Of a stretch of DNA of 64,000 nt, positions 48,843 through 63,059 are shown in pieces (the stretch's first letter is position 1; each line of letters begins with the position of its first letter). The stretch comes from Gadus chalcogrammus (taxonomy: Eukaryota > Chordata > Actinopteri > Gadiformes > Gadidae), in the NCBI RefSeq assembly GCF_026213295.1, contig NC_079414.1, forward strand, positions 7,999,601 through 8,063,600, in the 5' to 3' direction. The position numbers were made by a program, and so were the translations under genes. Below the pieces are notes generated by a model that saw nothing but the letters and a program-made list of their open reading frames with translations, was not told where the DNA came from and did no database searches.

Positions 48843-49184
48843 GAGATAACAAAAAGTTAATGTGTGTTTCTCTCATAACTTTTTGTCATTATTAAGGCCT
48901 GATTCTCAGATATGCATGTTGGATAGCTATGGGTGTAGGTCTGGGAAGAACTTCAGGCCAAAATCTTGCAAGCGAGCCGCTGGGTGCAGGTGCAACGAGA
49001 TGGAGCACTTGCTGAGCCTGGACTTTCATAATCTTCGCTCTGTGAATGTAAAGGATGTTTGGTCGGATGTTACGACGAAGAATCATAATGTGAATGGGAA
49101 TATTCTATAAATCTCTTGATATCATCTTTCGTCTCAACACTTCTGCTGCAGCCACTTAAAGTCTCACTCCGAGAACCTTAAAAT

Positions 49185-49815
49185 ATGAATCAATCCATTA
49201 GAAGTATGAAAATATCTTCCCGGTGGTGCAACAGAGCAAACAAGGTGTCCTTTGACATCTAAGTTTCGAGACGATTGCAACAGTGCCACACATGATCATA
49301 TTTGAATATGTTTCGGGGTAGTAATTAGCTGTCGATTTTGGAGGCCTTTATCAATAATGACCAGCTATAGATTTGCTTCCCGATGGATATTTTTCTACAA
49401 ATTACATGTTAATTAGCATCTACACGTTAAGCTGAGTCCAATGAGATCAAGCTCGGCCTCTTGCTACACCGAGTTCATGTCCTAGACCTAGGTGTACCAT
49501 GTAAAATACATGTTACCATTAGCTAGAGTGTCGTTCTTGGTGTCATTGGACTCAGCTCAACGTGTAGATGCTAAATAACATGTCATTTTTCACAAATTTC
49601 TATCGGGAAGCAAATCAATAGCTGCTCATTATTGATTAAGGCCTCCAATTTCGACAGCTAATTACTACCATTAAACATGTTCGAATATGCTCATGTGTGG
49701 CATCGTTGTAATCGCCTGGAAGCGTAGATGTTGAAGGACACCTTGTTTGCCCCGTCACACCTCCGGGAAGATATTTACATGCTTCTGATTGACTAATGAA
49801 TTGATTCAGCTATTC
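49185..49815. repeat. Inner palindrome 2
   Basis: The arms pair caaggtgtcctttgacatct with the later ttgaaggacaccttg, gtaattagctgtcgattttg with cgacagctaattac, and catctacacgttaagctgag with ctcagctcaacgtgtagatg. Imperfect, with many point differences, so older than the outer arms or independently derived. Confidence 0.75.
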
Positions 49816-50076
49816 CCCCAGAAGTCTGGGGTCAAAAGGTCAAAAGGAGCCGGCACCACGCCGCTTATGAGACAAAAGTTAATGTGTATTTCTCTCATAA
49901 CTTTTTGTCATTATTAAAGAGAGGCCTGATTCTCAGATATGCAGGTTGGATGGCTACGGTGTAGGTCTGGGAAGAACTTCAGGCCAAAATCTTGCAAGCG
50001 AGCCGCTGGGTGCAGGTGCAACGAGATGGAGCACTTGCTGAGTCATTTCCTGTAGGGCTGGAGCCACAGGTTGAAG

Positions 50077-50182
<106 letters not shown>

Positions 50183-50321
50183 CGCGGCCTTCCCTACAGG
50201 CGGGTCAGGCGGCCGCCTAGAGCGCCATCTAGAGGGGGGGCGCAAAATAAAAAATGCGCGAGAAAAAAAAAAAAAAAAAAAAAAAATTACTTATTGGCCA
50301 CGTCTCCCCGTCAACAACACG

Positions 50322-50472
50322 CCCCCCCCCCCCCCCCCCGTCAACAATCGCTTCATACCCCCCCCCCCCCCCCCGTCAACAATCGCTTTATACCCCCCCC
50401 CCCGTCAACAATCACATCATACACCCCCCCCCCCCCCCCCCGTCAACAATCGCTTCATACACCCCCCCCCCT
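50322..50472. repeat. Poly-C minisatellite
   Basis: Five units of cgtcaacaatcgcttcatac (with small variants), each followed by 8-16 C. An A-tract precedes it at about 50264-50286. Another homopolymer, a G run of about 22, is at 50774-50795. Confidence 0.9.
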
Positions 50473-51763
50473 CGCCTAGAGTGCCAAATGTGCTGGGGCC
50501 GCCCCTGAACACACACACACACAATGCATTTCGCTGCTAAAACAACAACTTGGGCTGCTTCTAGGACAGGGGGTCCTTTGAGACCCCCTTTGATCTATAA
50601 GAGACCTCAAAGTACAGCTTACTTAAATGTTGTCGACCTGCAGTCACCTATTGCATCACTTCCTTTCGGGCTTCGGCCTCCTAATTGATCATTGTAGTAT
50701 AATTGAATGCCCTCCTTCATATATATGATACCTCCACCACTGGGACGTGGCAACAATTCTCCAAATCCATATGGGGGGGGGGGGGGGGGGGGGGTGATGC
50801 TTGTGGACAGTAGGGTTGTACACTAGACATAAATAGGAAGCAAACTCAGGAGAAGGAATGACCTCTCGCAAATATATATTTAATAAATTGTTTCAAATAA
50901 CCCTGCCTCGTTAAATCATTGAGCTTGGTGTTTTGCTTTCAAAAATAGGTTATAGAAGAAGTCTAAACTGCAGAAAATAAAAACAACCAAGCTGCCTTTT
51001 AAGGATACCTTGGAATATCTGTCCATTTTTTAACCATCGGACCCTATTTTACGACAAAAACAACACAATGGACGGCAGCTCCTTTGCCGCGTGGTTTTTA
51101 GAGCCATGTAGGATTAGAGGGGCGGGTCGATAGCAACCACCATAGCAACCATGACGGTCAAGTGACTGGATGCAACCCCGTTGAAAAAAATAGAATACCA
51201 CCCTACACACTGAGGAGAATAATGATATTTAAATTATTATGACCATGAAGTCTTTATTTGCATGGGTTTACATTTCGTTCTGTGTAGCATGGAAAAATCG
51301 GAGAAACACTCCCATTCAGAATGCATTGGTTTACATTTCGTTCTTTGGAGCACAGTTATTTTTATTTATTTATTTATTTTCAGTTTTTGTGGAGGTGCTT
51401 CAAAGATGCTAATTTTTCTGCAATAATCCAAAATCCAATGGAAAAACCCGTTGGCTTTTTGTCAAGGGAAACCCAGGTCGACGCTCACTTCCTGGTTGGC
51501 CAACATACGTCATCCCTCCACCACTATATACTGTAAAAACACATGTTCAAGTTGAATGATAATGCATGAATCTATTTATGCTATTCATGACAATTATTTT
51601 GGCCATGGTGGATCCAGATCTGTTCCAGAGCATTTCTGCACCTCGGGCAACAGCGCAGGGTTGCCAGGTCCTGCCTGCAAAAATCGTCCTGCCCACATAC
51701 CGTTCCAAATCCACCCAAAATGTCCTAGAAGCAGCCCAAGTTGTTGTTTTAGCAGCGAAATGC

Positions 51764-51765
<2 letters not shown>

Positions 51766-51855
<90 letters not shown>
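51766..51855. repeat. (GT)n array, right arm
   Basis: 90 bases of GT, the mirror-image counterpart of the CA array at 46159-46267. It is preceded by gcagcgaaatgcattg, which is also present near 46266 and a third time near 50522. Confidence 0.95.
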
Positions 51856-51857
<2 letters not shown>

Positions 51858-52920
51858 AACACGCTATTTCATGTTGAAATGCGACTGGGTTGGCTCTCAG
51901 ATTAACGTGTTTCACGTCACAGGGTTTGGGAGGAAGGGGCGGGCCTTCTGAGAGGGGGTTCCGGGGGTTTCCCTCCGGGCGGGAGTTTTGGTTGTTGTAG
52001 TTTTCCGGTGGAGCTGTGCCTGCCTGTCCGATTGTGGAATCCAATAAACCTGCTATCAAGCTTACTTCGCTCAATACCTCGCCTGTGGTTATTACAATAT
52101 CATTAAAAGTTACATAAAGTAATGGTTTAATAACACAAACACAGGAAACACGTGAGCTGCTAGTTTAGCGAAAGCAGCGTCCCTCGCAACCTGACGTCGT
52201 TGAAACATGCGAGCGAGCCGATTAAATCTTCCTAATAACTATAAAACTAAAGATCAGACACAATCACTGACTGAAGATTATGCAAGTAAAAAGTATATTT
52301 CTCGCTAGAAATGTTATTAGAAACACGTTTAACGGTGAATCGATCCTAAAATATTGCATTTCCCATTCAGATAATAAAGATTAATAAAGATCATACACAT
52401 TCACTGAGTGAAGATTATGCAAGGAAAATGTACATTTCTCGCTAGAAATGTCATTAGAAACACGTTTAATGGTGTATCTGTCCTAAAATATTGCATTTCC
52501 CATTCAGATAATAACGATTAATTTCACCAAATGCCCTGTTGGTCATATAGGCATACCTCCCGCGACCTGTAGAGGCGCTTGATACGCTCCAGTGGGTCGT
52601 AATCCGTGGCAGTACAAACGACCTATACGGTCGTACAATTTTGCGGACTTGTTGGAAAATCTCACTTTATGAGGTTTTCTTACATTAATATGAGTTCCCC
52701 TAGCCTGCCTATCGTCCCCCAGTGGCTAAAACTTGCGTTCGGTGTAAAACGAGCACTAGGTCCTGCTCTACTTTGAAAAAATGGAAGCTCAGGTGCAACG
52801 ATTTGGAATGTGGCCCCCTATGTCGTCATAAGGGGCCAGGTTACCTCCCCTTTCTCTGCCTTGCCCGCCGAGAGAATTTGCCCCGCCAATGAGAGAATGA
52901 GCTACGACCGTGCCCCCCGC

Positions 52921-52922
<2 letters not shown>

Positions 52923-53005
<83 letters not shown>
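52923..53005. repeat. (GT)n microsatellite
   Basis: 83 bases of GT at the point where the host MITE sequence breaks off. Confidence 0.97.
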
Positions 53006-53006
<1 letters not shown>

Positions 53007-53021
53007 TTACACAAAGTGTTA

Positions 53022-53905
53022 AGCAAAGTGTTGTACACCTCCTTGTTGTTTGGATAACCGTTCTGTTGTTGGTGTTATGGCGCACAACACGTCGATTCTT
53101 TGACGTCTCTGGTATTTCAACAACAAGACTGTAGTTGGGGTTATCTCAGCCATGGTTGAGAAGGAATTTGGGGATTGTTGCCAGCGGTTTAGTCTACTTC
53201 AGATTGATGTTGAAGTGGAAGAACCAGAGACGTCGGAGAACCCGACGCAGTCATTTGTGATTCATAATATCGTTTGGAGGTGCACACAGCAGCTTTCGGC
53301 CGTTATAATGTGTATTATATGATATAGATATCTATGTATTATATTATATTAGTTAAATATAGAGCTCCAGGACTGTAACGCAACTGTTGTACACTTCTTT
53401 GTTATTTGGATAAGCGTTCTTGGTTTTATGGAGCATAACATGTCTGACTCTCGTCTCTGGTATTTCCACAACGAGACCCCTAGTGGGGGTTATCTCAGCC
53501 ATGGTTGAGAAGGAATTGGGGGAAAGAAACTTTGACTCCCTGAAGTACATGAACCATGACATGGAGGAGAAAGGGATGTTGCGCGCGATTGTCTCCCGCA
53601 TGAGCCCCGCTTCATGCTGCCCACTGCCCGCTGCCAAGGGACCACCGCCTTGGCGCTGCCCGCTGCCTGCTGCAGGAGGCAACAATCACGGGCAACAATC
53701 TCCTCCATGTCGTGGTAGAGTCTAATTCAGATTGATGTGGAGGTGGAAGAACCAGAGACGTCGGTGAACCCGACGCAGTCTTTTGAGATTTATAATATCG
53801 TCTGGAGGCGCACACAGCTTTTGGCCGTGATAATATATATTATATGATATAGATATCTACGTATACTATGATATTATTTAGATATAGAGCTCCAGGACGC
53901 CCGCC
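53022..53905 (+). mobile_element. Tandemly duplicated insertion inside the host MITE
   Basis: Unit 1 (about 53022-53375) and unit 2 (about 53382-53905) share gttatctcagccatggttga, gaaggaatt, aggtggaagaaccagagacg, gtcggtgaacccgacgcagt, ttggccgtgataat, tatgatatagatatct and agagctccagga. Unit 2 carries an extra 150 bases or so, with the frame MVEKELGERNFDSLKYMNHD followed by MEEKGM. A related fragment lies inverted at 640-860. The family is not identified. Confidence 0.6.
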
Positions 53906-54244
53906 GGAGCACCCAGAGTGTTCTAGAATATTTACAGAGCACGGCCAAAGGCTGTGTGAACCTCGCTTTTGCGATACATCAACTGTAAACAGAGCGCATG
54001 GTACCGTGGCAGCATGCTGCTCAGGTCCACACCCCAACCCTCCTCCTTGACCCGCCTCTCTCCTCCATATTTGCATTAAATTTACAGACACCATAACGGC
54101 GCGTTTGGGGAAAGCTGAATATGCGACTGGCTCGTAGTGGCTGTAATTCTGCACCACAAATGAATTTCTGGGAACGTCTTCAAATACTGTGTTAGGGCCC
54201 AATACCGATATTAAAGCATCCATAAAGTAACATGCCATGGGACC

Positions 54245-56581
<2,337 letters not shown>

Positions 56582-56745
56582 GGGTGTCAGCCGGGGAGTC
56601 ATCATCAACCGCCGCCACCTCAGCTGGTCTGCCACCACCTACCCTCAGAGTGGAGTCCAGGTCCAGTGACCAGGTGACTCTGGTCTGCCAGGCCCCACAG
56701 AGCCACCAGGGGGTTCTGTTCAACCTGTTCCGAGTCACGGACCAG
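56582..56745 (+). CDS. Ig-superfamily receptor, exon A (first half of Ig domain 1)
   Basis: The acceptor ctctgtgtgttag opens in phase 1, and the exon ends at GACCAG|GTACCT (phase 0). The peptide reads VSAGESSSTAATSAGLPPPT, then LRVESRSSDQVTLVCQAP and GVLFNLFRVTDQ, with the first Ig cysteine in TLVCQ. In the same frame just upstream is a hydrophobic run TFSLSLLWSILCVLGVSAG with an ATG at 56470. This could be a true signal peptide, making the exon start at 56470. The gene is a type I surface receptor of LILR/FCRL-like fold; I do not recognise the orthologue. Confidence 0.7.
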
Positions 56746-57183
56746 GTACCTTATAAATTCAATAGATGTTTGCCATTTGTGGGGGTATGAGGCTGTTATT
56801 TCTGCCCTGTGTATCTAATGCTATGAATGTGCAATGCTCTCTCTGTCTATGTTTTTACTGTTTGAGACATTTAGCAAATACTTTCATCCTTTCATGCAAA
56901 GCGACTGCATTGCTGAACGGTGGCCTAACAGTTGAGGAATGCACACCGAGTGCCAACATAAATAACATTCATTACCAACTTTCCTGGCTGAAAGTTGATG
57001 TGAGGTTGAAATCATCACTTCTTTCTTTCATAAAAACGTTAATACATTAAATAACCCTGACTGTTTGTTTAGGCAGCTCCCACCTAGCTCTAATGTGCAC
57101 ACATACCCCACCAGACATGCCACCATGCCACCAATTCCAACAATCAAAACTCAAAACAATGTACAGTACTAGTATGTAGAGCT

Positions 57184-57512
57184 ATGGTTGAATGGATATT
57201 CCTTCCAGATCATATTTCAAAAATGCAGAACAAAGCTAGCTTCAAAAAACAAGTGAAGCAACACCTCATGGCTGTTTGCACTGAATCCTACTATGTATTA
57301 CTAAATGTTACTTTTATCTACTATTTACTTTTATTTATTTTTTCTTGTTTTTTTTGTGTGCTGATGGTTTAGTTATCCATTATTTTCCTGTTTTTTAATC
57401 TGTTGTCTTATATGTTGATTTCTTGTATTGTTATATGTTGTTCGTGGACCCCATGAAGAGTAGTTGAGGTCTGCTGCATCAGCTAATGGGGATCCAAATA
57501 AAATCCATAAAT
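57184..57512 (+). mobile_element. Non-LTR retrotransposon 3' end, copy 1
   Basis: The frame AGAACAAAGCTAGCTTC onward gives KASFKKQVKQHLMAV, the usual C-terminal end of fish LINE ORF2. The 3' UTR ends gttcgtggaccccatgaaga, gtagttgaggtctgctgc, aatggggatccaaataaaat. 5' truncated. Confidence 0.6.
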
Positions 57513-57534
57513 AAGGAAAGCAGGCTCAATCATT

Positions 57535-57962
57535 GGCTCAGGTCCAAATTCTGCGGAGGAAATATTATAAAAAAAGGCTGATCAGGAAGATAAGGAGTGT
57601 GTTGTCAAGGGATGAAAACCCTTTGAACAACATCTTCACTATTAGTGATAGGAGCAAAAGGCTCCTTCTACCCAGATGCTCCACTGAGAGATTTAGGAGA
57701 TCCTTTGTTCCCACAGTGATCAGACTCTTTAATAAGAGCCGTTGACTATATATGATGTGGTGATTTATTCTGTTGGCATTGCTGTGATTATTGTGTCCTT
57801 TCAGTGTCTATGTGGTGCATACCTATTATTTGTTGCTGTAGTGTATGTTGTACTGTGCCCTGTCTTGATGTATTTACTGTCCTGTTGATGTATGTTGTTG
57901 TACGTTGTTGTTGGTAAAGTAATTTACCCCTTTGGGATTATTTAAAGTGCAATCAATCAATC
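57535..57962 (+). mobile_element. Non-LTR retrotransposon 3' end, copy 2
   Basis: A frame gives VLSRDENPLNNIFTISDRSK, RLLLPRCSTERFRRSFVPTV and IRLFNKSR, the C-terminal LINE segment in which the string RRSFVPTAIRLLN is usual. The tail ends tttgggattatttaaagtgc with an (AATC)n end, caatcaatcaatcaat. 5' truncated. Confidence 0.65.
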
Positions 57963-58127
57963 AATAAGAAAGGTATCAGGTATGAACGTTGTTCATTCTT
58001 CAGCGAGAGTAACACGTTACAGTGTATAGTTATTGATGGTTTCTATGTGTGTGTCTTGGCTCCTGCACTGTCGATGTATACGGTTTAAACTTTAGAGAGA
58101 CATTGTTTGTGTGGTGCGTTCCTCCAG

Positions 58128-58294
58128 GTGGATTCCTTCGCGGCCCCCCAGGGGAGTGCGAAGGCTGTGTTCGGGCTCAGAGCTGAGACAGTAGCAACAG
58201 ACCAACAGCTCTACTGCTGTCTGTACAAGAACTCCCAGGGTGTCTACAGCGCCTTCAGCCCCTACCTCAGCCTGACGCCACCCCCACCAGCTCC

Positions 58295-58296
<2 letters not shown>
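58128..58296 (+). CDS. Ig-superfamily receptor, exon B (second half of Ig domain 1)
   Basis: The acceptor cgttcctccag opens in phase 0: VDSFAAPQGSAKAVFGLRAE, then QLYCCLYKNSQGVYSAFSPY and LSLTPPPPAP. It carries the second Ig cysteine and the YSAFSPYLSL strand G that completes domain 1. The donor CCAG|GTGTGT is the first repeat unit of a (GT)n microsatellite. Phase 1 out, matching exon C. Confidence 0.8.
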
Positions 58297-58368
<72 letters not shown>

Positions 58369-58510
58369 GTGTGGTTGTGGGTTTAGGTGTGTGTGTTAGT
58401 TTGTGTGTGCACACGCCTGTGTGTGTTTGTGTGTGTCTGAGTATGGTTGTGTGTGTGTGTGTCTGTGTGTGTGTGTCTGAGTATCGTTGTGTGTGTGTGT
58501 GTCTGTGTGT

Positions 58511-58592
<82 letters not shown>

Positions 58593-58620
58593 CGGTGTGT
58601 CTATGTGTGTTTGTGTTTAG
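58297..58620. repeat. (GT)n arrays at the exon B donor
   Basis: Pure GT at 58297-58366, degenerate GT-rich repeats with gtctgagtatngttgtgtg units to about 58517, then GT again at about 58518-58590. The array starts exactly at the splice donor. Confidence 0.95.
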
Positions 58621-59202
58621 TCCATGTGTCCCTTAGAAAGTAATTCTTATACCAACAAAATAAAATACTTTAAAGTTTTGAGTAACTAAAGGATGTATAT
58701 TTGTAGCTCCAGACACATCATTTATTTTTTTAAGAAACTTTTGATGTACAAGTGAGGCTGAAAACAATGACCGTATGATCAGCAATGCAGCAGCTGCTGG
58801 AGATAACAGATCGTAAAAAAAATCTTTTTGACCTAGTTTGAAAAGGCGCTGATTTCTATCCAAAGTGGGAATAACCAAATTAGCCAAAGCTCATGATTTA
58901 ATAAATGACCATTTCGTTATTGTTAGTATTGAAATTCCCCCTGCATAACCCCTGAGCAGTTTCAAATCAGCGTGTATTCAGGCCGGTAAGGTTCTGTGCC
59001 AGACGTGAAGCGCAGCATGTTCTCAGCATGTGGTGAAACATAACAATCACTCCCATCCGCCTCTCCCCACACACCCACACCCACACCCCCGGACGCACCG
59101 CCTATGAAAAGACCCGCCACAGGTGCTTTCTGTATGGCTCATGTGGTGATACACCACTCACTGCGTCTGGCCCTAACATCCTGCTCTTCATATAGAGATC
59201 AC

Positions 59203-59319
<117 letters not shown>

Positions 59320-59519
59320 CAAAGACATCACACAGGTCCGTTGTGCCAACGGTTATGGAAGGAAGTGTGGTTTGTTATCTCTGGTGTGAATATGAATCCC
59401 CGGTTGTATTCGTGGTAGCCTTCACTGTAATCCTCTGCATTGATACACATTATAGTTTTAATCTCAATATGACACCATTGCACATGATCACAAATATGAG
59501 GATTGGTCGAAAGATATGT

Positions 59520-60090
59520 GCTGAGTCTGAAATTGCGCACTTACATAAGTACACTTACATTGAGTGCACTTCATTATCCCTACAGTACACTTACTTACAG
59601 GCGCAGTGCTCCCATTACTACAGTGCACTGTCAAATCAGCCTTCGCGCACCTACCCGAAATGACTTTGCAGTTTGAAGGTTCTTCTTCTGTGGTATTTTT
59701 TTTTCTGCTTGATCATTTCCGTTAGTCGCCTGTCTTAGCGATCTAGCAGTATTCACGTTATCGTTCTTGATACCAACTGATTACAGAATTAACAACATAA
59801 AAACACTGGTTGGGTACAGCCTAAAACATTGTAGTTGTAGTAAACAAACCAAATATGTTGAGCACGTCGGTATAAAATGTTACAATGTCTTTGAAATTCC
59901 CGCCCCCTCCGCTGCGTAGACGATGGCGGCTGTTGAGGGTGGAAAGTGTTCACACTCAAGTTTTAGATTGTTTAGAGTGCGCCTCCGAGGTACTTCTAGT
60001 GCACTGCCTTTTGGCACACTCTCCGTTTTTGCGCAAAGTGCACTCAAAAAAGTACGTGTAAGTATAGAAGTGCGCGATTTCAGATACAGC
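59520..60090. mobile_element. Foldback MITE in intron B-C
   Basis: The left end gctgagtctgaaattgcgca and right end tgcgcgatttcagatacagc are imperfect inverted repeats, with inner pairs such as cacttacattgagtgcac and gtgcactcaaaaaagtacgtg. About 570 bases. It resembles fish hAT-type MITEs with tgtctgaaatcgcg ends. The right end is only 110 bases before exon C. Confidence 0.65.
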
Positions 60091-60200
60091 AAAAGACTTT
60101 TCAACTTTATCGTCACGGACAGACAGAAAGACAGACAGAAAAACAATTATTTAAAATAATCAGTTTTTAATTAGTATTCTGTTTTTGATTGCGTCTACAG

Positions 60201-60602
60201 GCGCAGCAGCTAGTCCCTCACCAGCAACGCCCCCTTCCCCTGTCCTGTCTGTAGCACCCCCTAGTGGCCACGTTAGGCGTGGACAGATGCTGTCCTTCCA
60301 GTGTTCCCTCCCAGTAACCCATCCCACACCCCAGCCACACCCCCAAGGGCAGTCCAAGCGCAGCCAAACATCATTGACCTTTGTCCTGGTGAAGAAAGCC
60401 CTGGTGACCGGGGACACCTCCGTGGTGCTCCAGCCTCAGGCCACCCGCCAGACGCCCAACACCACCGCCCAGTTACGAGCCTTCAGCGTGGGCCCGGTGA
60501 AGGGAGGCGATGGGGGGTCCTACGCCTGTATGTACCAGCTCTCCAAGAGGAGGCGACTGTACAACTCCACGTTCAGCAACGTCATTCAAGTCACCGTCAC
60601 AG
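60201..60602 (+). CDS. Ig-superfamily receptor, exon C (Ig domain 2)
   Basis: The acceptor gcgtctacag opens in phase 1; 402 bases follow to GTCACAG|GTTGGG (phase 1). The peptide reads AAASPSPATPPSPVLSVAPP, then GQMLSFQCSLPVTHPTPQP, LTFVLVKKALVTG and GGDGGSYACMYQLSKRR. One complete Ig domain, with Cys in LSFQC and YACMY and the DGGSYAC motif of V/C2 domains. An N-glycosylation site (NTT) and another (NST) are visible. One domain per exon with phase 1 borders is the usual layout of Ig-family receptors. Confidence 0.85.
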
Positions 60603-60960
60603 GTTGGGAAGGCTTTTGGTGAATGAAGACTTTCACCAAGTGTACGAAGAAACGCTTCTTGAACACGTCGTCCCTTCATCCACGAAAGCTGTTGTCAGAT
60701 ACCCCTCATTAACAAACTAGCTACACAGAAAACCTAAAACACCAAAACAAACATTACATTACATTGACAGGACCAATGGCCAACTAGAGGATTTTAACAC
60801 AACAATATTAATTTGCCTTACAAATGAGGTTAATGGGCTTTAAGACTCCTGGACCAAACAAAACCCTATTCGAGGGATTCAGCATGCTACCCGCGTATCC
60901 TCACAGGTCTACTGCACCTTTCTGACAAGTCGGCTGACCTGATCTGTCTCCCCCCACCAG

Positions 60961-61242
60961 ACCAGCTGCCCCGGCCCACCCTGGCTCTCCTACACCAGGG
61001 GGGAGTGTGGCTCCTGTCTTGCAAAGGGTCTGCAGCCTACCCCGGGGCCTGGTTCTACCTGTTCCAGGGTGACAGCAGGCTCCCCATGGCTACGCACCAG
61101 GCCTCCGCGACCAGCCACCAGGCTGCCTTCTCCCTCCCCGTCCGGGACCAGCCCACAGTGCAGTATGAGTGCCGCTACAGTGCCCTGCTGGGAGACCACA
61201 GGAGCGAGTCTGAGCCCAGCGTCCCTCTGGAGACAGGCCTAG
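60961..61242 (+). CDS. Ig-superfamily receptor, exon D (Ig domain 3)
   Basis: The acceptor tctccccccaccag opens in phase 1; 282 bases follow to CCTAG|GTACTG (phase 1). The peptide reads DQLPRPTLALLHQGGVWLL, SCKGSAAYPGAWFYLFQGD, then VRDQPTVQYECRYSALLGDH. Cysteines in LLSCKG and YECRY complete a C2-type domain. The WFYLFQGD strand parallels LFNLFRVTD of domain 1, so the two domains look like diverged copies. Confidence 0.85.
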   Translation, partial: TSCPGPPWLSYTRGECGSCLAKGLQPTPGPGSTCSRVTAGSPWLRTRPPRPATRLPSPSPSGTSPQCSMSAATVPCWETTGASLSPASLWRQA

Positions 61243-61282
61243 GTACTGCTGTAGTGTGTGCGTGTGTGTATTGCAATACATT

Positions 61283-61345
61283 ATGTTACATAACATTCAT
61301 TTAGCTGAGGCTTTTGTCCAAAACGACTTGCAATAAGTACACACA
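61283..61345. mobile_element. Copy of a common fish interspersed repeat
   Basis: Reads acattcatttagctgaggct, tttgtccaaaacgacttgca, ataagtacac, a widespread fish repeat motif also found decayed near 31650 and 56870. Confidence 0.5.
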
Positions 61346-61594
61346 ACACTAAAGGCAGAACCCCAAAAGTGTAGGAATGATTACAGAACATCCAATTCTT
61401 CAAAGTATCAAACTGCTCTCACTTCTACATTATAGAAAAAAAAATAGATTTTTGTTGTTTTGTATTATTTCATTATTTTATTTATTATATATTTTTCTGT
61501 ATGCATGTGTGTGTATGTTTATGTAATTGCGTGCATAATTGCGTAGCAATGAAGGGTGAGGGATCATATCTGTTCTATCTATTTCTTCTTTCAG

Positions 61595-61618
61595 GGATAC
61601 CGCCTACTCCTGCACTAG
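61595..61618 (+). CDS. Ig-superfamily receptor, exon E (24-base stalk microexon)
   Basis: The strong acceptor tatttcttctttcag and donor CTAG|GTAAAA bound 24 bases coding GIPPTPAL, phase 1 on both sides. It would form a short proline-rich stalk between Ig domain 3 and the membrane, and skipping it would keep the frame. Confidence 0.7.
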   Translation, partial: GYRLLLH

Positions 61619-61914
61619 GTAAAAACATAACTGTTTTTCATCGTGTGTACATCTGTAACTATAGGTAACCAAGTCCGCTTAGGCAAGCAAAACCCTTTGA
61701 ATGTCTTCTCATGGATGAGGACTTATCCATGAGAAGTCCTCATTGGACACAGTTTAATACACGTCAAGAGCAGCTGTGAATATAGATCATCAAGTCGTTT
61801 TCTTATTTTTTCCATCTTGAGTCACTATGATAGTAAAGTGTCCCTGTGGGTATGTTGTATGTTGTCCATGTTGTCCATGTCCATCTTGTATGTTGTGGTC
61901 CTGCATGTGTCTAG

Positions 61915-62016
61915 GTGCTTTCAGTGTGGACTGGCCCCTGGTAGCAGGGTCCTTCTCAGCCGTGGTCCTGTTCATCATTGCAGTGGCTCTGTTTGTATAT
62001 ATGGTCCAGAGAAAAG
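61915..62016 (+). CDS. Ig-superfamily receptor, exon F (transmembrane segment)
   Basis: The acceptor catgtgtctag and donor AAAAG|GTGCGA bound 102 bases coding GAFSVDWPLVAGSFSAVVLF and IIAVALFVYMVQRK. A single hydrophobic helix of about 22 residues is followed by a basic stop-transfer (QRK). There is no charged residue inside the helix, so pairing with an adaptor of the DAP12/FcR-gamma type is not suggested. Phase 1 on both sides. Confidence 0.8.
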
Positions 62017-62153
62017 GTGCGAGGAAAGGCTATATGTATCAAGGTGCTGTCTCAAAGACACATGTGTTTGGATTTATTTATGGTTGTGATTCCTCTGAAA
62101 TCCTATCCTTTTTCTTCTCTTTTATCCTACGATCCTCTTTTCGGTTTCGGCAG

Positions 62154-62184
62154 TGCGTGGATTCGCTGATGAGAAGAAGAAAAG
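62154..62184 (+). CDS. Ig-superfamily receptor, exon G (cytoplasmic microexon)
   Basis: 31 bases between tttcggcag and AAAAG|GTATTG code VRGFADEKKK, a basic juxtamembrane segment. Phase 1 in and phase 2 out, both matching the neighbours. Short, so supported mainly by phase and splice signals. Confidence 0.6.
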
Positions 62185-62906
62185 GTATTGTTTCCATATG
62201 TCGTTTATACACACACACATGTTGTTTATTATTGTTCATAGACATGGTAAGTCACTGTTCCGCACTAACTGATATCTCTAAGGGTTCAATCAGGTTAATG
62301 TGAAGATTTTTTTTTTTTTAAGTTGTCCTCGTCATGAACTGTCATGCAGTTTGGTTACGTGTTTAAGGAACTGGTTAATGATTCTACTGAAGTCATGTAA
62401 TTTCCTCCTTATTTAAGATGCGTTCTTTTTGCATTGCACATTTTGTATTTCTTATAAAATATAAATAATGTTTTTTTTAGCCAGCGCAAGGGTACATTAA
62501 TTAAGCATTAAGCAGTAATCAGCATTAACTAATTAACAGTATAGAATGGTCTAGTCATCATTTACTAATGCTATTCATGTTTACTAATGCTGTTCATGTT
62601 AACTACGGTAATGGATGGACTTCATGTTGGCTAAGGTATTAATTTATACATTATGAGATAGGGTTAGGGTTAGAGTTGTGGTTAACCTTAACCCTTACCC
62701 ACTTAACTTTACCCTCAACCTAAACCCTACACTAATGATAGATAATAATACTTGTGCTGGATTAACTATTGCTTATAAATGATAACGATTCTGCCCTTAT
62801 TCTAAAGTTGTAACTTTTTTAATTCTGTCAACTTTGTTGACAGAATGTTTTCATTTCTATAATTCAACAATTTCTGTCCCTGAGGCCTCTGAGAATGGTG
62901 CACTGT

Positions 62907-63059
<153 letters not shown>

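Larger units (their letters stand above)
56746..58127 (+). other. Intron A-B of the Ig receptor with LINE debris
   Basis: Contains a degenerate copy of a common fish repeat at about 56866-56910, and two non-LTR 3'-end remnants (about 57184-57512 and 57535-57962), described separately. Confidence 0.55.
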
